Source: Flavonifractor sp. An306
GTDB taxonomy: Bacteria; Bacillota; Clostridia; Oscillospirales; Oscillospiraceae
NCBI RefSeq assembly: GCF_002159455.1
Contig: NZ_NFIQ01000005.1
Span: 1-64,000 of the forward strand
DNA length: 64,000 bases
Reading direction: 5' to 3'
Shown here: in pieces, positions 55,067 through 63,344 of the stretch
How positions within the stretch are numbered: the stretch's first letter is position 1
Layout: each line of letters opens with the position of its first letter
Made by a program: the position numbers and the translations under genes
The notes under the pieces: generated by a model
What the model saw: only the letters and a program-made list of their open reading frames with translations
Told to the model about the DNA's origin: nothing
Database searches by the model: none

Positions 55067-55251
55067 CCCATCCCCTCCATGGGACAACTATATGCTTCCT
55101 TGATTCTTTCCATGTATCTATGCTCCAGCGCAAAATAGTCTAAAAGAGGATATATTCCAACTCCCAGTAGATTTGGCTTCCGATCCGGACTTTCCGTAGG
55201 ACAATAAGAAATGCGCACGGCTATTTCTTTTGTTCCCGCGAAAATCACCAA
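55060..55251 (-). CDS. Hypothetical small protein or truncated gene
   Basis: 63 residues from a TTG at 55251 (MVIFAGTKEIAVRISYC ... YPLLDYFALEHRYMERIK). The end overlaps the start of the 44-residue gene by 7 bases, a sign that the two belong together. No good ribosome binding site is seen; it may be the 3' remnant of a longer gene cut off by the hairpin at 55261-55301. Confidence 0.4.
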   Translation of the reverse strand: MVIFAGTKEIAVRISYCPTESPDRKPNLLGVGIYPLLDYFALEHRYMERIKEAYSCPMEGMGC

Positions 55252-55260
55252 AGCGGGCCA

Positions 55261-55301
55261 AATAAGCCTCTAGCGCGATGATTCCACGCTAGAGGCTTAT
55301 T
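55261..55301. repeat. 15-base perfect inverted repeat
   Basis: AATAAGCCTCTAGCG (55261-55275) and CGCTAGAGGCTTATT (55287-55301), 11-base loop. Terminator-like; no strong T tract. Confidence 0.6.
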
Positions 55302-55352
55302 TACTGGATGTCCTTTTGGCAATGTGTTCCCCACCGTATTAGGTGAAGAAAT

Positions 55353-55391
55353 ACAGAGGGATTCCGACAAAATGCGCCGGAATCCCTCTGT
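55353..55391. repeat. 14-base perfect inverted repeat
   Basis: ACAGAGGGATTCCG (55353-55366) and CGGAATCCCTCTGT (55378-55391), 11-base loop. Terminator-like. Confidence 0.6.
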
Positions 55392-55411
55392 AACAACGCT
55401 AGAACAGAATA

Positions 55412-55564
55412 TCACTGCTCCCGATAGTCTCGTTTGGGCGGTACTTTATATAAGGTTGGCAGTTCAATTTTTGTAGATTTATCGTGTATGCCCTTGTCAA
55501 CCGTTGCTTTCATACGGATATAACAAGTTTTATATTTGTATATAGTAAGTGAGATGTTCTGCAT
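55412..55564 (-). CDS. Doubtful 50-residue open frame
   Basis: Reads MQNISLTIYKYKTCYIRMKA, ending PPKRDYREQ. Only a weak AGGGGTG precedes the ATG at 55564. No family recognised. It may be a fragment. Confidence 0.25.
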   Translation of the reverse strand: MQNISLTIYKYKTCYIRMKATVDKGIHDKSTKIELPTLYKVPPKRDYREQ

Positions 55565-55608
55565 CAGCACCCCTGGATTAACAGTGACCCGATATTAAGC
55601 TTCCTTCC

Positions 55609-55855
55609 CTAAGAGGACAGGACGTGCTTACCAATGTTTTTACAAGCTCGATAGAGTGTGGCCTTTTTGATGCCGGTCAGCTCCTCAATCTCCGCCACAG
55701 TATGCTTCCCGGCCTCGTAGAGCTTCAACGCCTGCTGGAGCTTACGCTGGTCGCACCGGGGCCGTCCGCCCTTCCTGCCGCGGGCTCTGGCCGCTCTGAG
55801 GCCCTCTCGGGTGTGCAGTGGATACCCTGGCATAGCCGACCTTCTGGTGGTTCAC
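55609..55855 (-). pseudogene. Collapsed serine resolvase (internal deletion)
   Basis: From GTG 55855 the frame reads VNHQKVGYARVST, the start of a small serine resolvase, and then in another frame jumps straight to EGLRAARARGRKGGRPR, the hinge and C-terminal helix-turn-helix (TVAEIEELTGIKKATLYRACK) of the same family. The catalytic core between them is missing, so the protein is dead. GGGGAGGG precedes the GTG. It overlaps the upstream gene by 4 bases. Confidence 0.75.
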
Positions 55856-56127
55856 AGTTTCAACCCTCCCCGCAGAAGCTCCAGGATGATACGGACAGCC
55901 AGGTAGAAGCCACGGTCGAACTCCATCCGCCGCTCCCACTCATGGTAGCTGTCCTGTTTGTCCAAAAATGTCTGCCACCGTTCCCGGAGCTCCTGGGGGA
56001 TGCGGACATTTACATCCTCCTTGGCATCGATCACCTTTTCCCCAGCTTCCTTATACTGGTACGCCTCTTCCTGCTCCATGGGGATGTTCAGCTCACTCTC
56101 AAAGAGCCATTTCAAAATGGATTCCAT
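55852..56127 (-). CDS. DUF6809-like hypothetical protein
   Basis: 91 residues from ATG 56127 (MESILKWLFESELNIPMEQE), preceded by AGGAGAAAG. Charged, helical, with a C-terminal GFYLAVRIILELL segment. Resembles short phage/element proteins of the DUF6809 type; no function known. Confidence 0.65.
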   Translation of the reverse strand: MESILKWLFESELNIPMEQEEAYQYKEAGEKVIDAKEDVNVRIPQELRERWQTFLDKQDSYHEWERRMEFDRGFYLAVRIILELLRGGLKL

Positions 56128-56268
56128 ACTGCTTTCTCCTGTTTCAATAAGGTATGGGTATTGCGACATAGATTTTGATACGGGTTTTGAAACGATAACA
56201 GGGGCCGGAGAGGGCGGTTTTGGCCCTTCTCGGCCCTGTCTCGTAAACGAAGATTATTGATATGGCAG

Positions 56269-56466
56269 TCAAATGATAGGATGATCTTCCTCGTTTAGAA
56301 TCCGCTCCACCTCATCCGGGTGCTCATGGATATACCGCTGGGAGCATTTTGGCAGTTCGCTGTCGCTGAATGGGCAAAACGCCTTGCACTCACCGTATAT
56401 ACTGCGGGCCAGAAACTTCTTACAATAAGACCGCACTCTGGCGATCAATATTTCTTCGCGTGTCAC
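56269..56466 (-). CDS. Small cysteine-containing hypothetical protein
   Basis: 65 residues from GTG 56466 (VTREEILIARVRSYCKKFLA), with Cys at SYC, GEC, FCPF and PKC that could bind a metal. The start lies inside the end of the PAPS-reductase-like gene (47-base overlap), suggesting translational coupling. No family recognised. Confidence 0.55.
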   Translation of the reverse strand: MTREEILIARVRSYCKKFLARSIYGECKAFCPFSDSELPKCSQRYIHEHPDEVERILNEEDHPII

Positions 56467-57219
56467 GGACTAATTCCGTCCTTTCCTGTCTGCTTTCTGC
56501 ACGCAGTATTTGTTCAATATCATAGAGGGTCATGGTGCGGTTGAACCGCTCCGTGGGCTTGTTGGGAAGCGCCTGGATCTGGAGCAGCCGGGCCCACAAG
56601 TCCAGGTGGTATCTCCGGAGGTGGCGCAGCTCGGGCAGCTTTGCGTTGGGGCAGAAGAAACAGCCGTTTCTATCCGCAAACTCATAGATGGGAGACAAAA
56701 GGCCGGCACGCCGGCACAGCGCATACGCCCCGGCCTCGTCTACCCCATACTTGTCCAGCAAAGAAATCTTTTGGCCCTCCAGCCGCACCAGCCGCTCCTG
56801 CTCGTCGCTGGCAATGCCGATGTACTGCACCACCTCCCCCTTCCGCTTCCGCAGGTAGCGGTTGATAGGTCGGGCCTTACAGTCCCGCTGGATGGCACAG
56901 CGCCCGCAGAGTGGGAAGCCCCGGATCATGCCCCGCTTGGGCCCGCGCCGGATCAGGTGGGCCACATTGTCCACATAAGTGCTGGGGTCCCGAAGCACCG
57001 TGACACGAATCCCCCACTTCTCCAGCCTGGGAATGGCTATTCTGTAGATGAAGTCCCGGTGCTCGGGAATCTCCCCGCTGATGCCCTGATCAAACATGAC
57101 TTCGCAGTAGATCACCTCGTCAAGGGCTCTCCGTGCATCCGGGCCAGCAGCACCGTCGCCAGACTGTCCTTGCCAAAGGAACAGGAGGCCAGATAGCGGG
57201 GCGCTGCTACTTGCCCCAT
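56420..57219 (-). pseudogene. PAPS-reductase-like protein, one frameshift
   Basis: From ATG 57219 the frame reads MGQVAAPRYLASCSFGKDSLATVLLARMHGEP, with the SFGKDS ATP-pyrophosphatase loop. At about 57123 (CCCTTGACG, one C short) it shifts and continues LDEVIYCEVMFDQGISGEIPEHRDF ... CGRCAIQRDCK ... NGCFFCPNAK to a stop at 56420. Joined, this is the phosphoadenosine phosphosulfate reductase-like family common on clostridial elements, probably a nucleotide-dependent modification or DNA-related enzyme rather than sulfate assimilation. Either decayed or a sequencing error. Confidence 0.82.
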
Positions 57220-57419
57220 TGCTTCGCTCTCTGCACTCCATACACATCGTCCACGAAGTACCTGCCAACGAAGATGTTGAAGATTGCCGTACACCGGACA
57301 CCGTTGTACGCGGCCAGGTACAGGTTGTCGCCGATGCGCTCCAGGATCTCCGCCTCCCCCAGGACGTGCTGGTGGTGGTCGCTGCCCCCCAGGCTGTGGA
57401 TGTATGCCTCAACTTTCAT
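57207..57419 (-). CDS. Small conserved element protein
   Basis: 70 residues (MKVEAYIHSLGGSDHHQHVL ... NLYLAAYNGVRCTAIFNIFVGRYFVDDVYG). GGAAAGGAAG precedes ATG 57419. Its end overlaps the start of the PAPS-reductase-like gene. Seems to be an accessory partner of that gene; function unknown. Confidence 0.7.
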   Translation of the reverse strand: MKVEAYIHSLGGSDHHQHVLGEAEILERIGDNLYLAAYNGVRCTAIFNIFVGRYFVDDVYGVQRAKQWGK

Positions 57420-57500
57420 TGTCCAAACTTCCTTTCCCGTAAAATCAGAAAAGCCCCGGTATCCGATGCCTGTAGGCAGGGATACCGGGGCGATATGGTT

Positions 57501-58274
57501 TCAGCTGGCCTCTGACAGCTCGGGAACCAGCTCGTCGGTGTTCACGATCTCCATGAACTGCTGCGCAAACACCCGTGCCCGGTCTGCTTCCTCCGGGCCA
57601 AGGGTGTTGACCACCTGGAAGTTGAACAGGGCATAGGGCTTTCCGGCCTTGCTGGTGGCCTTCTCCAAGGTGATCCTTGTGACCACGCCGCTGATTGGCG
57701 TCAGGGTGCTCAGGAGCCGCGCGGAGTATTTGAGGAACCGGGATTTGCTGGTCACCGGGACGCGCACCAGCAGGGGGAGGATGCTGTCAGGCCGCAGCAG
57801 GAACAGCAGCACCGATTCCTTGCACGCCTTGGCGTTGCTCTCCCCGTCTTTGGAACCGAAGTCGTTGTACGGACAATGGGCACAGGCCTTCCCGTCGTGG
57901 GAGACAATGCTGTCCTGGCTCATGCAGATGGGCGGCGTGCCCTCTACCGGGTCGGGGGTATCCCAATAGGCCCTGGGTGTGGTGTAGTCCAGAATAATGC
58001 CCGTCAGCTCCTTCTCCGCCTCGTCCCCGGCCAGCCCCGGCACGGAGAACACCGTGGCCCCGCCGGAGGGGGATTTCACAAGGTCAAAGAGATCCAGGGA
58101 AAGGGGCTGGTTTTTCAGGTTTTCCCGGATGATAGGGAGTGTATCTGTAGTAAGGGCGATGTAGCCGGAATCTGTCGGTGCCGGAGCCGGTTCCAGTACG
58201 GGAGCCGCCTCTGCCGGCTTCTCCAGCCCCTTTGCCTTGTCCTCCAGCCGGGCTTTCAGCTTTGTGGTATCCAT
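57501..58274 (-). CDS. Hypothetical element protein with a Cys cluster
   Basis: 257 residues. A Pro/Ala-rich linker follows the N-terminus, then a domain with CMSQDSIVSHDGKACAHCPYNDFGS...KACKE, a probable zinc site, and a beta-rich C-terminal half (GVVTRITLEKATSKAGKPYALFNFQVV). It lies 15 bases after the YqaJ gene, where recombination systems usually carry an annealing or single-strand-binding partner, so an SSB-like role is plausible but not shown. Confidence 0.7.
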   Translation of the reverse strand: MDTTKLKARLEDKAKGLEKPAEAAPVLEPAPAPTDSGYIALTTDTLPIIRENLKNQPLSLDLFDLVKSPSGGATVFSVPGLAGDEAEKELTGIILDYTTPRAYWDTPDPVEGTPPICMSQDSIVSHDGKACAHCPYNDFGSKDGESNAKACKESVLLFLLRPDSILPLLVRVPVTSKSRFLKYSARLLSTLTPISGVVTRITLEKATSKAGKPYALFNFQVVNTLGPEEADRARVFAQQFMEIVNTDELVPELSEAS

Positions 58275-58289
58275 GGTCTGACCTCCTGG

Positions 58290-59234
58290 TTATTCTGCCG
58301 CCTGAACAGAGAAGCGGCGGTATGATGTTTGATTGGCATACTTCTGATAAAGGGCAGGATGCTCGGCTTTCAGGGTCTTGCTGTCCAGCCGCTCCTGTGT
58401 CACGTTCTTCCAGGTAATGACCCTCCCCCTGGCGGTGCCCGTTTCGTTTGCCCCGAGCATCTGTTTCAGCAGGTTCTCGGCCTCCCGCTTTTTCCCTTCC
58501 AGCACCTCCAATTGCTCACAGGCGGTATCATACTGGCGGAGCAGGTCGGTTGCGGTATCCGGCAGTGTGATCTGGGACTGAGGGACACTGGACGGGAACT
58601 GCTCTGACAGGAGCCGGGCGGAGGCTTCCGAGCCGTCCAGGGGCGGAGGTGTGCCCTCCTGCACATAGCCCCAGAACTCTGCCTCCAGGTGGATCATCAC
58701 GGCGATCAGCCCCTCGTCCCGCTCCACGAACTTCCAGCGGAAGGTATTGCCGCCGATCAGGGCCGCAATGTAGGCCCCTCTGTATCCGGTGACGGCCATG
58801 TAGTGCTGGATTTGCAGAAGGTATTCCTCCGGGATGGAGTTGTCCCACTCCTTTGCCTTGTAGGCAGAGGCCGTCTTTGCCTCAAAAATGCAGGGGCCGA
58901 AGTCCGGGTGCTCACAGGTGCCGTCCAGGTTCGCCAGCATGAAGGGGTGCTCCGCACTCTGAAGGAGCTGCTTGGTGTGGGTGACCTCAATCCCGGTGCG
59001 CCTGGTAAATTCCGCCCTGACCAGGGGCTCCAACTGCGTCCCCCAATAGGCGGCTTCCCCGGCCTCCTGATTTGGAATCTGGCCTGTCTTTTCCAGCCAC
59101 AGCTCCACCGGGGATTTGTACCGGCTGATGCCGCAGGCCACAGCGGCGTCTGAGCCGCCGATCCCCTGCTTGCGGTATTCCAGCCAGTCCTCATACGGTA
59201 AATTCTCTGTGGATATTACGATTTTTGCCGACAT
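58290..59234 (-). CDS. YqaJ-family phage-type exonuclease
   Basis: 314 residues. The lambda-exonuclease-like fold is marked by WLEYRKQGIGGSDAAVACG, WGTQLEPLVRAEF, the Asp in MLANLDG and the ExK pair in IFEAKTAS, then QIQHYMAVTG. It resects double-strand ends for single-strand annealing recombination. C-terminal coiled coil (QLEVLEGKKREAENLLKQM). Start ATG 59234. Confidence 0.9.
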   Translation of the reverse strand: MSAKIVISTENLPYEDWLEYRKQGIGGSDAAVACGISRYKSPVELWLEKTGQIPNQEAGEAAYWGTQLEPLVRAEFTRRTGIEVTHTKQLLQSAEHPFMLANLDGTCEHPDFGPCIFEAKTASAYKAKEWDNSIPEEYLLQIQHYMAVTGYRGAYIAALIGGNTFRWKFVERDEGLIAVMIHLEAEFWGYVQEGTPPPLDGSEASARLLSEQFPSSVPQSQITLPDTATDLLRQYDTACEQLEVLEGKKREAENLLKQMLGANETGTARGRVITWKNVTQERLDSKTLKAEHPALYQKYANQTSYRRFSVQAAE

Positions 59235-59304
59235 ATTAAAACCTCGCTTTTCTATGGGAAAAGGGCAGGGAACACATTCCCCGCCCTTTATATCCCAATC
59301 TTTT

Positions 59305-60240
59305 TCATGCCGCCGCCAGCACCATCTTGTAGGCTTTGTCGATCATGGGGTTCCCCTCCACGGTACGGAGGAACAGGTTTTCATGGTAGTTCCTGGTCTT
59401 GCGGAGCGGGTCTGCATGGGTGGCGAAGTCGCTGACCGCATTGATGAAGCGGTAGCCGTTCCGCCCCACGTTGGACAGATCCGGGGCATCCCAATACCGC
59501 TGTTTCAGATCTTCCAGCAGACGCAGGTTGTTCTTTTTCTGCACCCCGTTCATTTCCTCGGTCACCGGGAAAAATTCCTGCATCAGCTCCATGGCCTTCC
59601 GGTCGGAGAGCCTGATCCTGGACAACTCGTCGATTCCCCGGCCCAGCTCACCCATATACGCCTCGGCCAACAGCAGGGTCTCTCTGGCCTCATGGACACG
59701 GCTCATGACGTTCTCGGTGTGCTTGGTCGTCCAGATGCGCTTGGCGCTGTTCAGGGCCAGATTGAGGGTGTTCTGGCAGACCACCCGGATCGGGGTCATA
59801 GCCACTTTGATCCCGCTGCTGCCATCATGGGAGTTCATCACCACAAGATAGGGGGCAATCTCGTCCCCGGCGATGATATAGCGTTGGGGCATCTTCGCCA
59901 GCATCCACACCTTTTTGCCGCCCTGCAAGGCACCCGCCGTCTCATAGGTCACGCCCTCTCCCAACAGATCATCGGTGAACTGGAATGCGTCCTCGTTCTG
60001 CACCACCTTGTAGCGGTCTGACACAATACCGAGGGCGGTATGGTCGGTGCTGCGCACGTTAACTTTGTAGCCGGGGATCGGCACCCCATCTTCCGTGCAG
60101 ACCTTCTCCTGCTCAACCCTCCAGTCAAGGCCAGCATAGACGAGGGCATCCAGCGAGGCCGGCGCTTCGCTGACCTCCGTGCCCAGGCCGTGCCAGGGCT
60201 TTTCCCGGACGTAAAACATGGTTTCAACATTAGCAGGCAT
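59305..60240 (-). CDS. DUF932-domain protein
   Basis: 311 residues. Begins MPANVETMFYVREKPWHGLGTEV and contains YKVVQNEDAFQFTDDLLGEG, VVMNSHDGSSGIKVAMTPIRVVCQNTLNLAL, the hallmark of DUF932 (TIGR03299 phage/plasmid-like). Function unknown; commonly found on plasmids and integrative elements next to YqaJ. Confidence 0.9.
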   Translation of the reverse strand: MPANVETMFYVREKPWHGLGTEVSEAPASLDALVYAGLDWRVEQEKVCTEDGVPIPGYKVNVRSTDHTALGIVSDRYKVVQNEDAFQFTDDLLGEGVTYETAGALQGGKKVWMLAKMPQRYIIAGDEIAPYLVVMNSHDGSSGIKVAMTPIRVVCQNTLNLALNSAKRIWTTKHTENVMSRVHEARETLLLAEAYMGELGRGIDELSRIRLSDRKAMELMQEFFPVTEEMNGVQKKNNLRLLEDLKQRYWDAPDLSNVGRNGYRFINAVSDFATHADPLRKTRNYHENLFLRTVEGNPMIDKAYKMVLAAA

Positions 60241-60311
60241 ACAAATACTCCTTTCTCATTTTCATCTGCTTCAGGCAGAACGTGTGAATTTGCTACTGCT
60301 TTTTCTCAGAT

Positions 60312-61430
60312 CTACAAAGAGTTTTCACAGAGCACGTTACCACAGATCCCCCTCTCCTTCAGGTACCTGACCAGCTCTGGAAGATTGCCCGTGATGATCG
60401 TGGAAACAAAGGCATTCCAAGTGATGGCCTTCAGCTCTTGGTCGGACATACAGACCGCTAAATCGCAGATACAGTCCACCAGCTCCAAAGTGGCAAAGAT
60501 GGTATTCGGCTTCAATGTTCCACGGAATATGCGGAACTCTACCGTATCAGCGTTCCGGAGGTTGACACAAGCGTATCGGCCCCCGTGGTAGCCCTTCTTG
60601 GCGAAGTCCAGAATCTCCATAGGCTGCTCTTTGTAGCCATAACGGGACGCCCACCGCTCCAACTGCCGGGGCGTCCTCCTGCTGAATTTCAGCAGCTCCT
60701 CCCAGTGTCTTTCAAAGAAGTAGAGCACCCGGGCGATGGCGGCGTCCTGCTCCTGCTCGGTAGCCCCGAAAGCCTTCCGGCTCACATGGATATGGAGGCC
60801 GCAGGTGGAAGCCTGATGGCTGCGGTAGCCCAGGGAAACAGCATGGCGGCAAAGTTGTCTCCAGGGCATCTCATGGAGCTGGATGTCCAGGCTCATGGGG
60901 TGGGTGACCAGCTCAAAGCCGTCATTCAGTGATCCATCATGTTTGATATAAGACCTCTCCTTTTCCTGATTGGCAATAGCCAAAAGGCAAGAAGCATGTG
61001 TGGAACACTCACCTCCACCATCCATCTCAAGTTCCACACCGAAGAACCTGGGCCCTTTCCCGTGGAAGATAGGTTCCGGTTTGTAAGAATGGTTATGGAT
61101 AGGCTGCTCCTGATGCGCGGTACGGAAGCATTGGGAGCAGTAAGGGTGTTCGCGGTGTTCGTCGCTGTTTTCATGGCAAGCCTCGCTTTCCCGGATTACG
61201 CCGCCGCACTGGCAGCAAGTGGTATAGTTCCCTTCATAGCAATTCTGGCACAGGGGGGCACCAGCGTCCCCCATATTGTCATCCCGCCATATGAGGGTGC
61301 CGCACTCCTGGCAGTGTACGGTATGTTCATCCAGACAGCGTGCGCACAGTTCCTGGCCGTCAAATCTTGTACGTTCTTCCAGGGGCCGTTCCTGGCCGCA
61401 AATGTCACAAACGAAGGTACGGGTCTGCAC
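60312..61430 (-). CDS. Zinc-ribbon amidoligase
   Basis: 372 residues. The first ~105 residues hold at least four CxxC pairs (CDICG, CARC, CQEC, CQNC, CCQCG, CSQC), a set of zinc ribbons. Then comes an amidoligase (glutamine-synthetase-like fold) domain: FFGVELEMDGG, KHDGSLNDGFELVTHPM, GLHIHVSRKAFG, VEFRIFRGTL. Such enzymes make amide or peptide bonds with ATP. Substrate unknown; widespread on Firmicutes elements. Confidence 0.88.
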   Translation of the reverse strand: MQTRTFVCDICGQERPLEERTRFDGQELCARCLDEHTVHCQECGTLIWRDDNMGDAGAPLCQNCYEGNYTTCCQCGGVIRESEACHENSDEHREHPYCSQCFRTAHQEQPIHNHSYKPEPIFHGKGPRFFGVELEMDGGGECSTHASCLLAIANQEKERSYIKHDGSLNDGFELVTHPMSLDIQLHEMPWRQLCRHAVSLGYRSHQASTCGLHIHVSRKAFGATEQEQDAAIARVLYFFERHWEELLKFSRRTPRQLERWASRYGYKEQPMEILDFAKKGYHGGRYACVNLRNADTVEFRIFRGTLKPNTIFATLELVDCICDLAVCMSDQELKAITWNAFVSTIITGNLPELVRYLKERGICGNVLCENSL

Positions 61431-61445
61431 ATCATGCGCTCCTTT

Positions 61446-62153
61446 TCAGATAACCGCCCGTTCCAGCAGCTCCCGCAGGACGGGGAGCTTGGCCTGTACC
61501 GGGGCGGTGATATGCTTGCTGATGCTGATGGCCGCCTGGGTGTCGAAGGCTTTCTGGAAGGCCGCCAGTTGATTGCCTGCGTCCTCTTCTATCTGGCTGA
61601 TGGCGGGCAGAAGGTTATAGCCGTGGCGGATGAATGCTTTGGACACCAATTTCAGAAGGCCCTCCTCCCACTCTGAGGGGTCGTACCGCATATATTCGAT
61701 GTGACCGAAATAGCGGGTCAACTCCGGCAGAGGATAGGCCGCAGTGAGCTCCGCATTGACCTGTTCCATGTCCTGGAACACCTGTTCCGGTGTGAGCAGG
61801 ATGCCGATGCGGTTGACCAGGGCTGCGGTATCCTGAGTTCGGCAGCGTCCCAGAGCCTCTCGCAGGCTGGACAGTTGGCCGTTCAGGGCGGCCTGGAAGC
61901 GGAGCAGGAAGCTGTCTGGCGAACGGGGATCCGTGTAGTGCCGGAACTTCCCCTCCGCCTGCCGGTACAGGGGCCGCAGGAGCTTCTCCGCCTCACATAC
62001 GGCGGCCAGCTTGGTGGGCAGCCCCTCCTCCCAGGTGTAGGGCAGGCGCTGCCATTTGTCGTAGTCCAGGAACACATGGGGGAACAGCACCCCGGAATTG
62101 CAACCGTCCAGGTCGCGCACTAGATTTTTTACTTTGACAAAGCGTTTGTCCAT
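61446..62153 (-). CDS. Hypothetical element protein
   Basis: 235 residues from ATG 62153 (MDKRFVKVKNLVRDLDGCNS), with GGAGGTG upstream. Mostly helical, no transmembrane segment, no family recognised. An earlier in-frame start would add a low-complexity Gly/Ala/Pro stretch and is rejected. It lies between the amidoligase and the DUF3846 gene group. Confidence 0.65.
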   Translation of the reverse strand: MDKRFVKVKNLVRDLDGCNSGVLFPHVFLDYDKWQRLPYTWEEGLPTKLAAVCEAEKLLRPLYRQAEGKFRHYTDPRSPDSFLLRFQAALNGQLSSLREALGRCRTQDTAALVNRIGILLTPEQVFQDMEQVNAELTAAYPLPELTRYFGHIEYMRYDPSEWEEGLLKLVSKAFIRHGYNLLPAISQIEEDAGNQLAAFQKAFDTQAAISISKHITAPVQAKLPVLRELLERAVI

Positions 62154-62215
62154 GAACACCTCCAGGCATGACAAAAGCCCCAGGATTTCCCCCTGGGGCT
62201 CCATCGTTTTATGTT

Positions 62216-62476
62216 TCACTCCTCCGGCAGCTCGGCCTGATAGACCAGCACGTCCAGCGCCAGCAGGGCCGCCTGGCAGAAGCCCTCCCGGAAGGCAGCC
62301 TCCATCACAACCCGTTCCCGCTGGCCGTAGGCGTCCCCCAGCTTCTCCAGCCATTGCCTGCCCACATCATCCAGACGGTTGATCAGTGTATCGGTTGCCT
62401 CCAGGATCTGGGCCATGGAGCTGTGATAGGCTTCTCCACCGAGCTGCCGTTCTCCGTCCAACAGCCGTTCAATCAT
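62216..62476 (-). CDS. Small helical element protein
   Basis: 86 residues (MIERLLDGERQLGGEAYHSS ... FREGFCQAALLALDVLVYQ). Similar in layout to DUF6809-type small proteins. It overlaps the DUF3846 gene by 4 bases and is translationally coupled to it. No function known. Confidence 0.65.
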   Translation of the reverse strand: MIERLLDGERQLGGEAYHSSMAQILEATDTLINRLDDVGRQWLEKLGDAYGQRERVVMEAAFREGFCQAALLALDVLVYQAELPEE

Positions 62477-62817
62477 GACGTACCCCCCGGGAAGAGCTCA
62501 ATGGCCCGAAAGCGTTCCGCATAGCGGGCAATCTGTTCCTCTGTCAGGCTGGTAAAGTGGTCACTGTCCGGCGGGGCGGCGCACAGGAAGAAGGTGCCGG
62601 CGATTACATCATAGATCTCTCCGCTATCCAGCCGAAGTGCCCGGTTGAGTGGCAGGCCCAGGCATTTCCCCTCCTCGTTGCAGACCAGCGCCACAGGCTC
62701 CTCAAACGGGTACACTGCTTGTATGTGCCCGCCTACCACGGTCTGCATGTCTTCCAGGCTGTCCCCGATCTCCGCCGGACGTGGCACTCTCCCCGGTTCC
62801 ACAAGCAAGATTCTCAT
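62473..62817 (-). CDS. DUF3846-domain protein
   Basis: 114 residues from ATG 62817, preceded by GGAGGAATTTGT. MRILLVEPGRVPRPAEIGDS, then LEDMQTVVGGHIQAVYPFEEPVALVCNEEGK and YDVIAGTFFLC are the DUF3846 pattern, frequent on clostridial elements. Function unknown. Confidence 0.88.
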   Translation of the reverse strand: MRILLVEPGRVPRPAEIGDSLEDMQTVVGGHIQAVYPFEEPVALVCNEEGKCLGLPLNRALRLDSGEIYDVIAGTFFLCAAPPDSDHFTSLTEEQIARYAERFRAIELFPGGTS

Positions 62818-62843
62818 ACAAATTCCTCCACAAAACAGAAATA

Positions 62844-62872
62844 GCCCCCCGGAGCAAAATACTCCGGGGGGC
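62844..62872 (-). terminator. Hairpin upstream of the DUF3846 gene
   Basis: GCCCCCCGGAG and CTCCGGGGGGC form a perfect 11-base stem with a 7-base loop; on the minus strand ATTTCTGTTTTG follows. It would stop readthrough from the HepT/MntA genes. Confidence 0.7.
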
Positions 62873-62981
62873 TTCATAGATATAATTTATATCTGGTTTT
62901 ACTCCGAGGACGGATTTGGCAGAGGTCATACATAGGGCGGTCTGTCAAATAACTTCCGGGGGATCTGCGGCCTCTTCTGAT

Positions 62982-63344
62982 TCAAGGATCAGGCTGGGTG
63001 TTCTCCGCCAGATATTCCTGGCAAAACTGCTTTAGGACGGGAATATCCGTAATGGCTGTCTCCCAAATAATCTCACGGCTCATACTGCCGTAGCTGTGGG
63101 CGACAAGATTTCGCATCCCCTTGATCGGGCCCCATTGAATCCGGCCTGCGGTGGCGGTACGGAATTCAGCGGAGAGCTTTCCGCTCAGCTCGCCAATCTG
63201 CAAAATGGAGAACGAGATGGACCGCTGGTAATCTGCGTCATGGTCAAAAGCGAAAAAATCCGCCCCGTAGCGGGCAATCGTCTTTTCGATTTCCACGCAG
63301 TAATCCAGGATGTGCGCCAAACGCTGGCAGTCAGGCGACTGCAT
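62982..63344 (-). CDS. HepT-like toxin (DUF86)
   Basis: 120 residues from ATG 63344. HEPN-domain protein with the RNLVAHSYGS motif (Rx4HxY), the active site of HepT ribonuclease toxins. ISFSILQIGELSGKLSAEF is the usual preceding helix. Paired with the MntA-like gene, overlapping it by 14 bases. Confidence 0.88.
   Translation of the reverse strand: MQSPDCQRLAHILDYCVEIEKTIARYGADFFAFDHDADYQRSISFSILQIGELSGKLSAEFRTATAGRIQWGPIKGMRNLVAHSYGSMSREIIWETAITDIPVLKQFCQEYLAENTQPDP

Larger units (their letters stand above)
55302..55608. other. AT-rich gap with a second hairpin and one doubtful small frame
   Basis: Apart from the inverted repeat at 55353-55391 and the weak open frame at 55412-55564, nothing definite is seen here. 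The stretch sits between AT-rich and GC-rich halves of the element and is probably a scar of past rearrangement. Confidence 0.5.

Noticed and set aside
62702-62929. A 75-codon minus-strand frame overlapping the DUF3846 gene
   Set aside because: It runs through the terminator hairpin at 62844-62872 and is out of frame with the well-supported DUF3846 gene.
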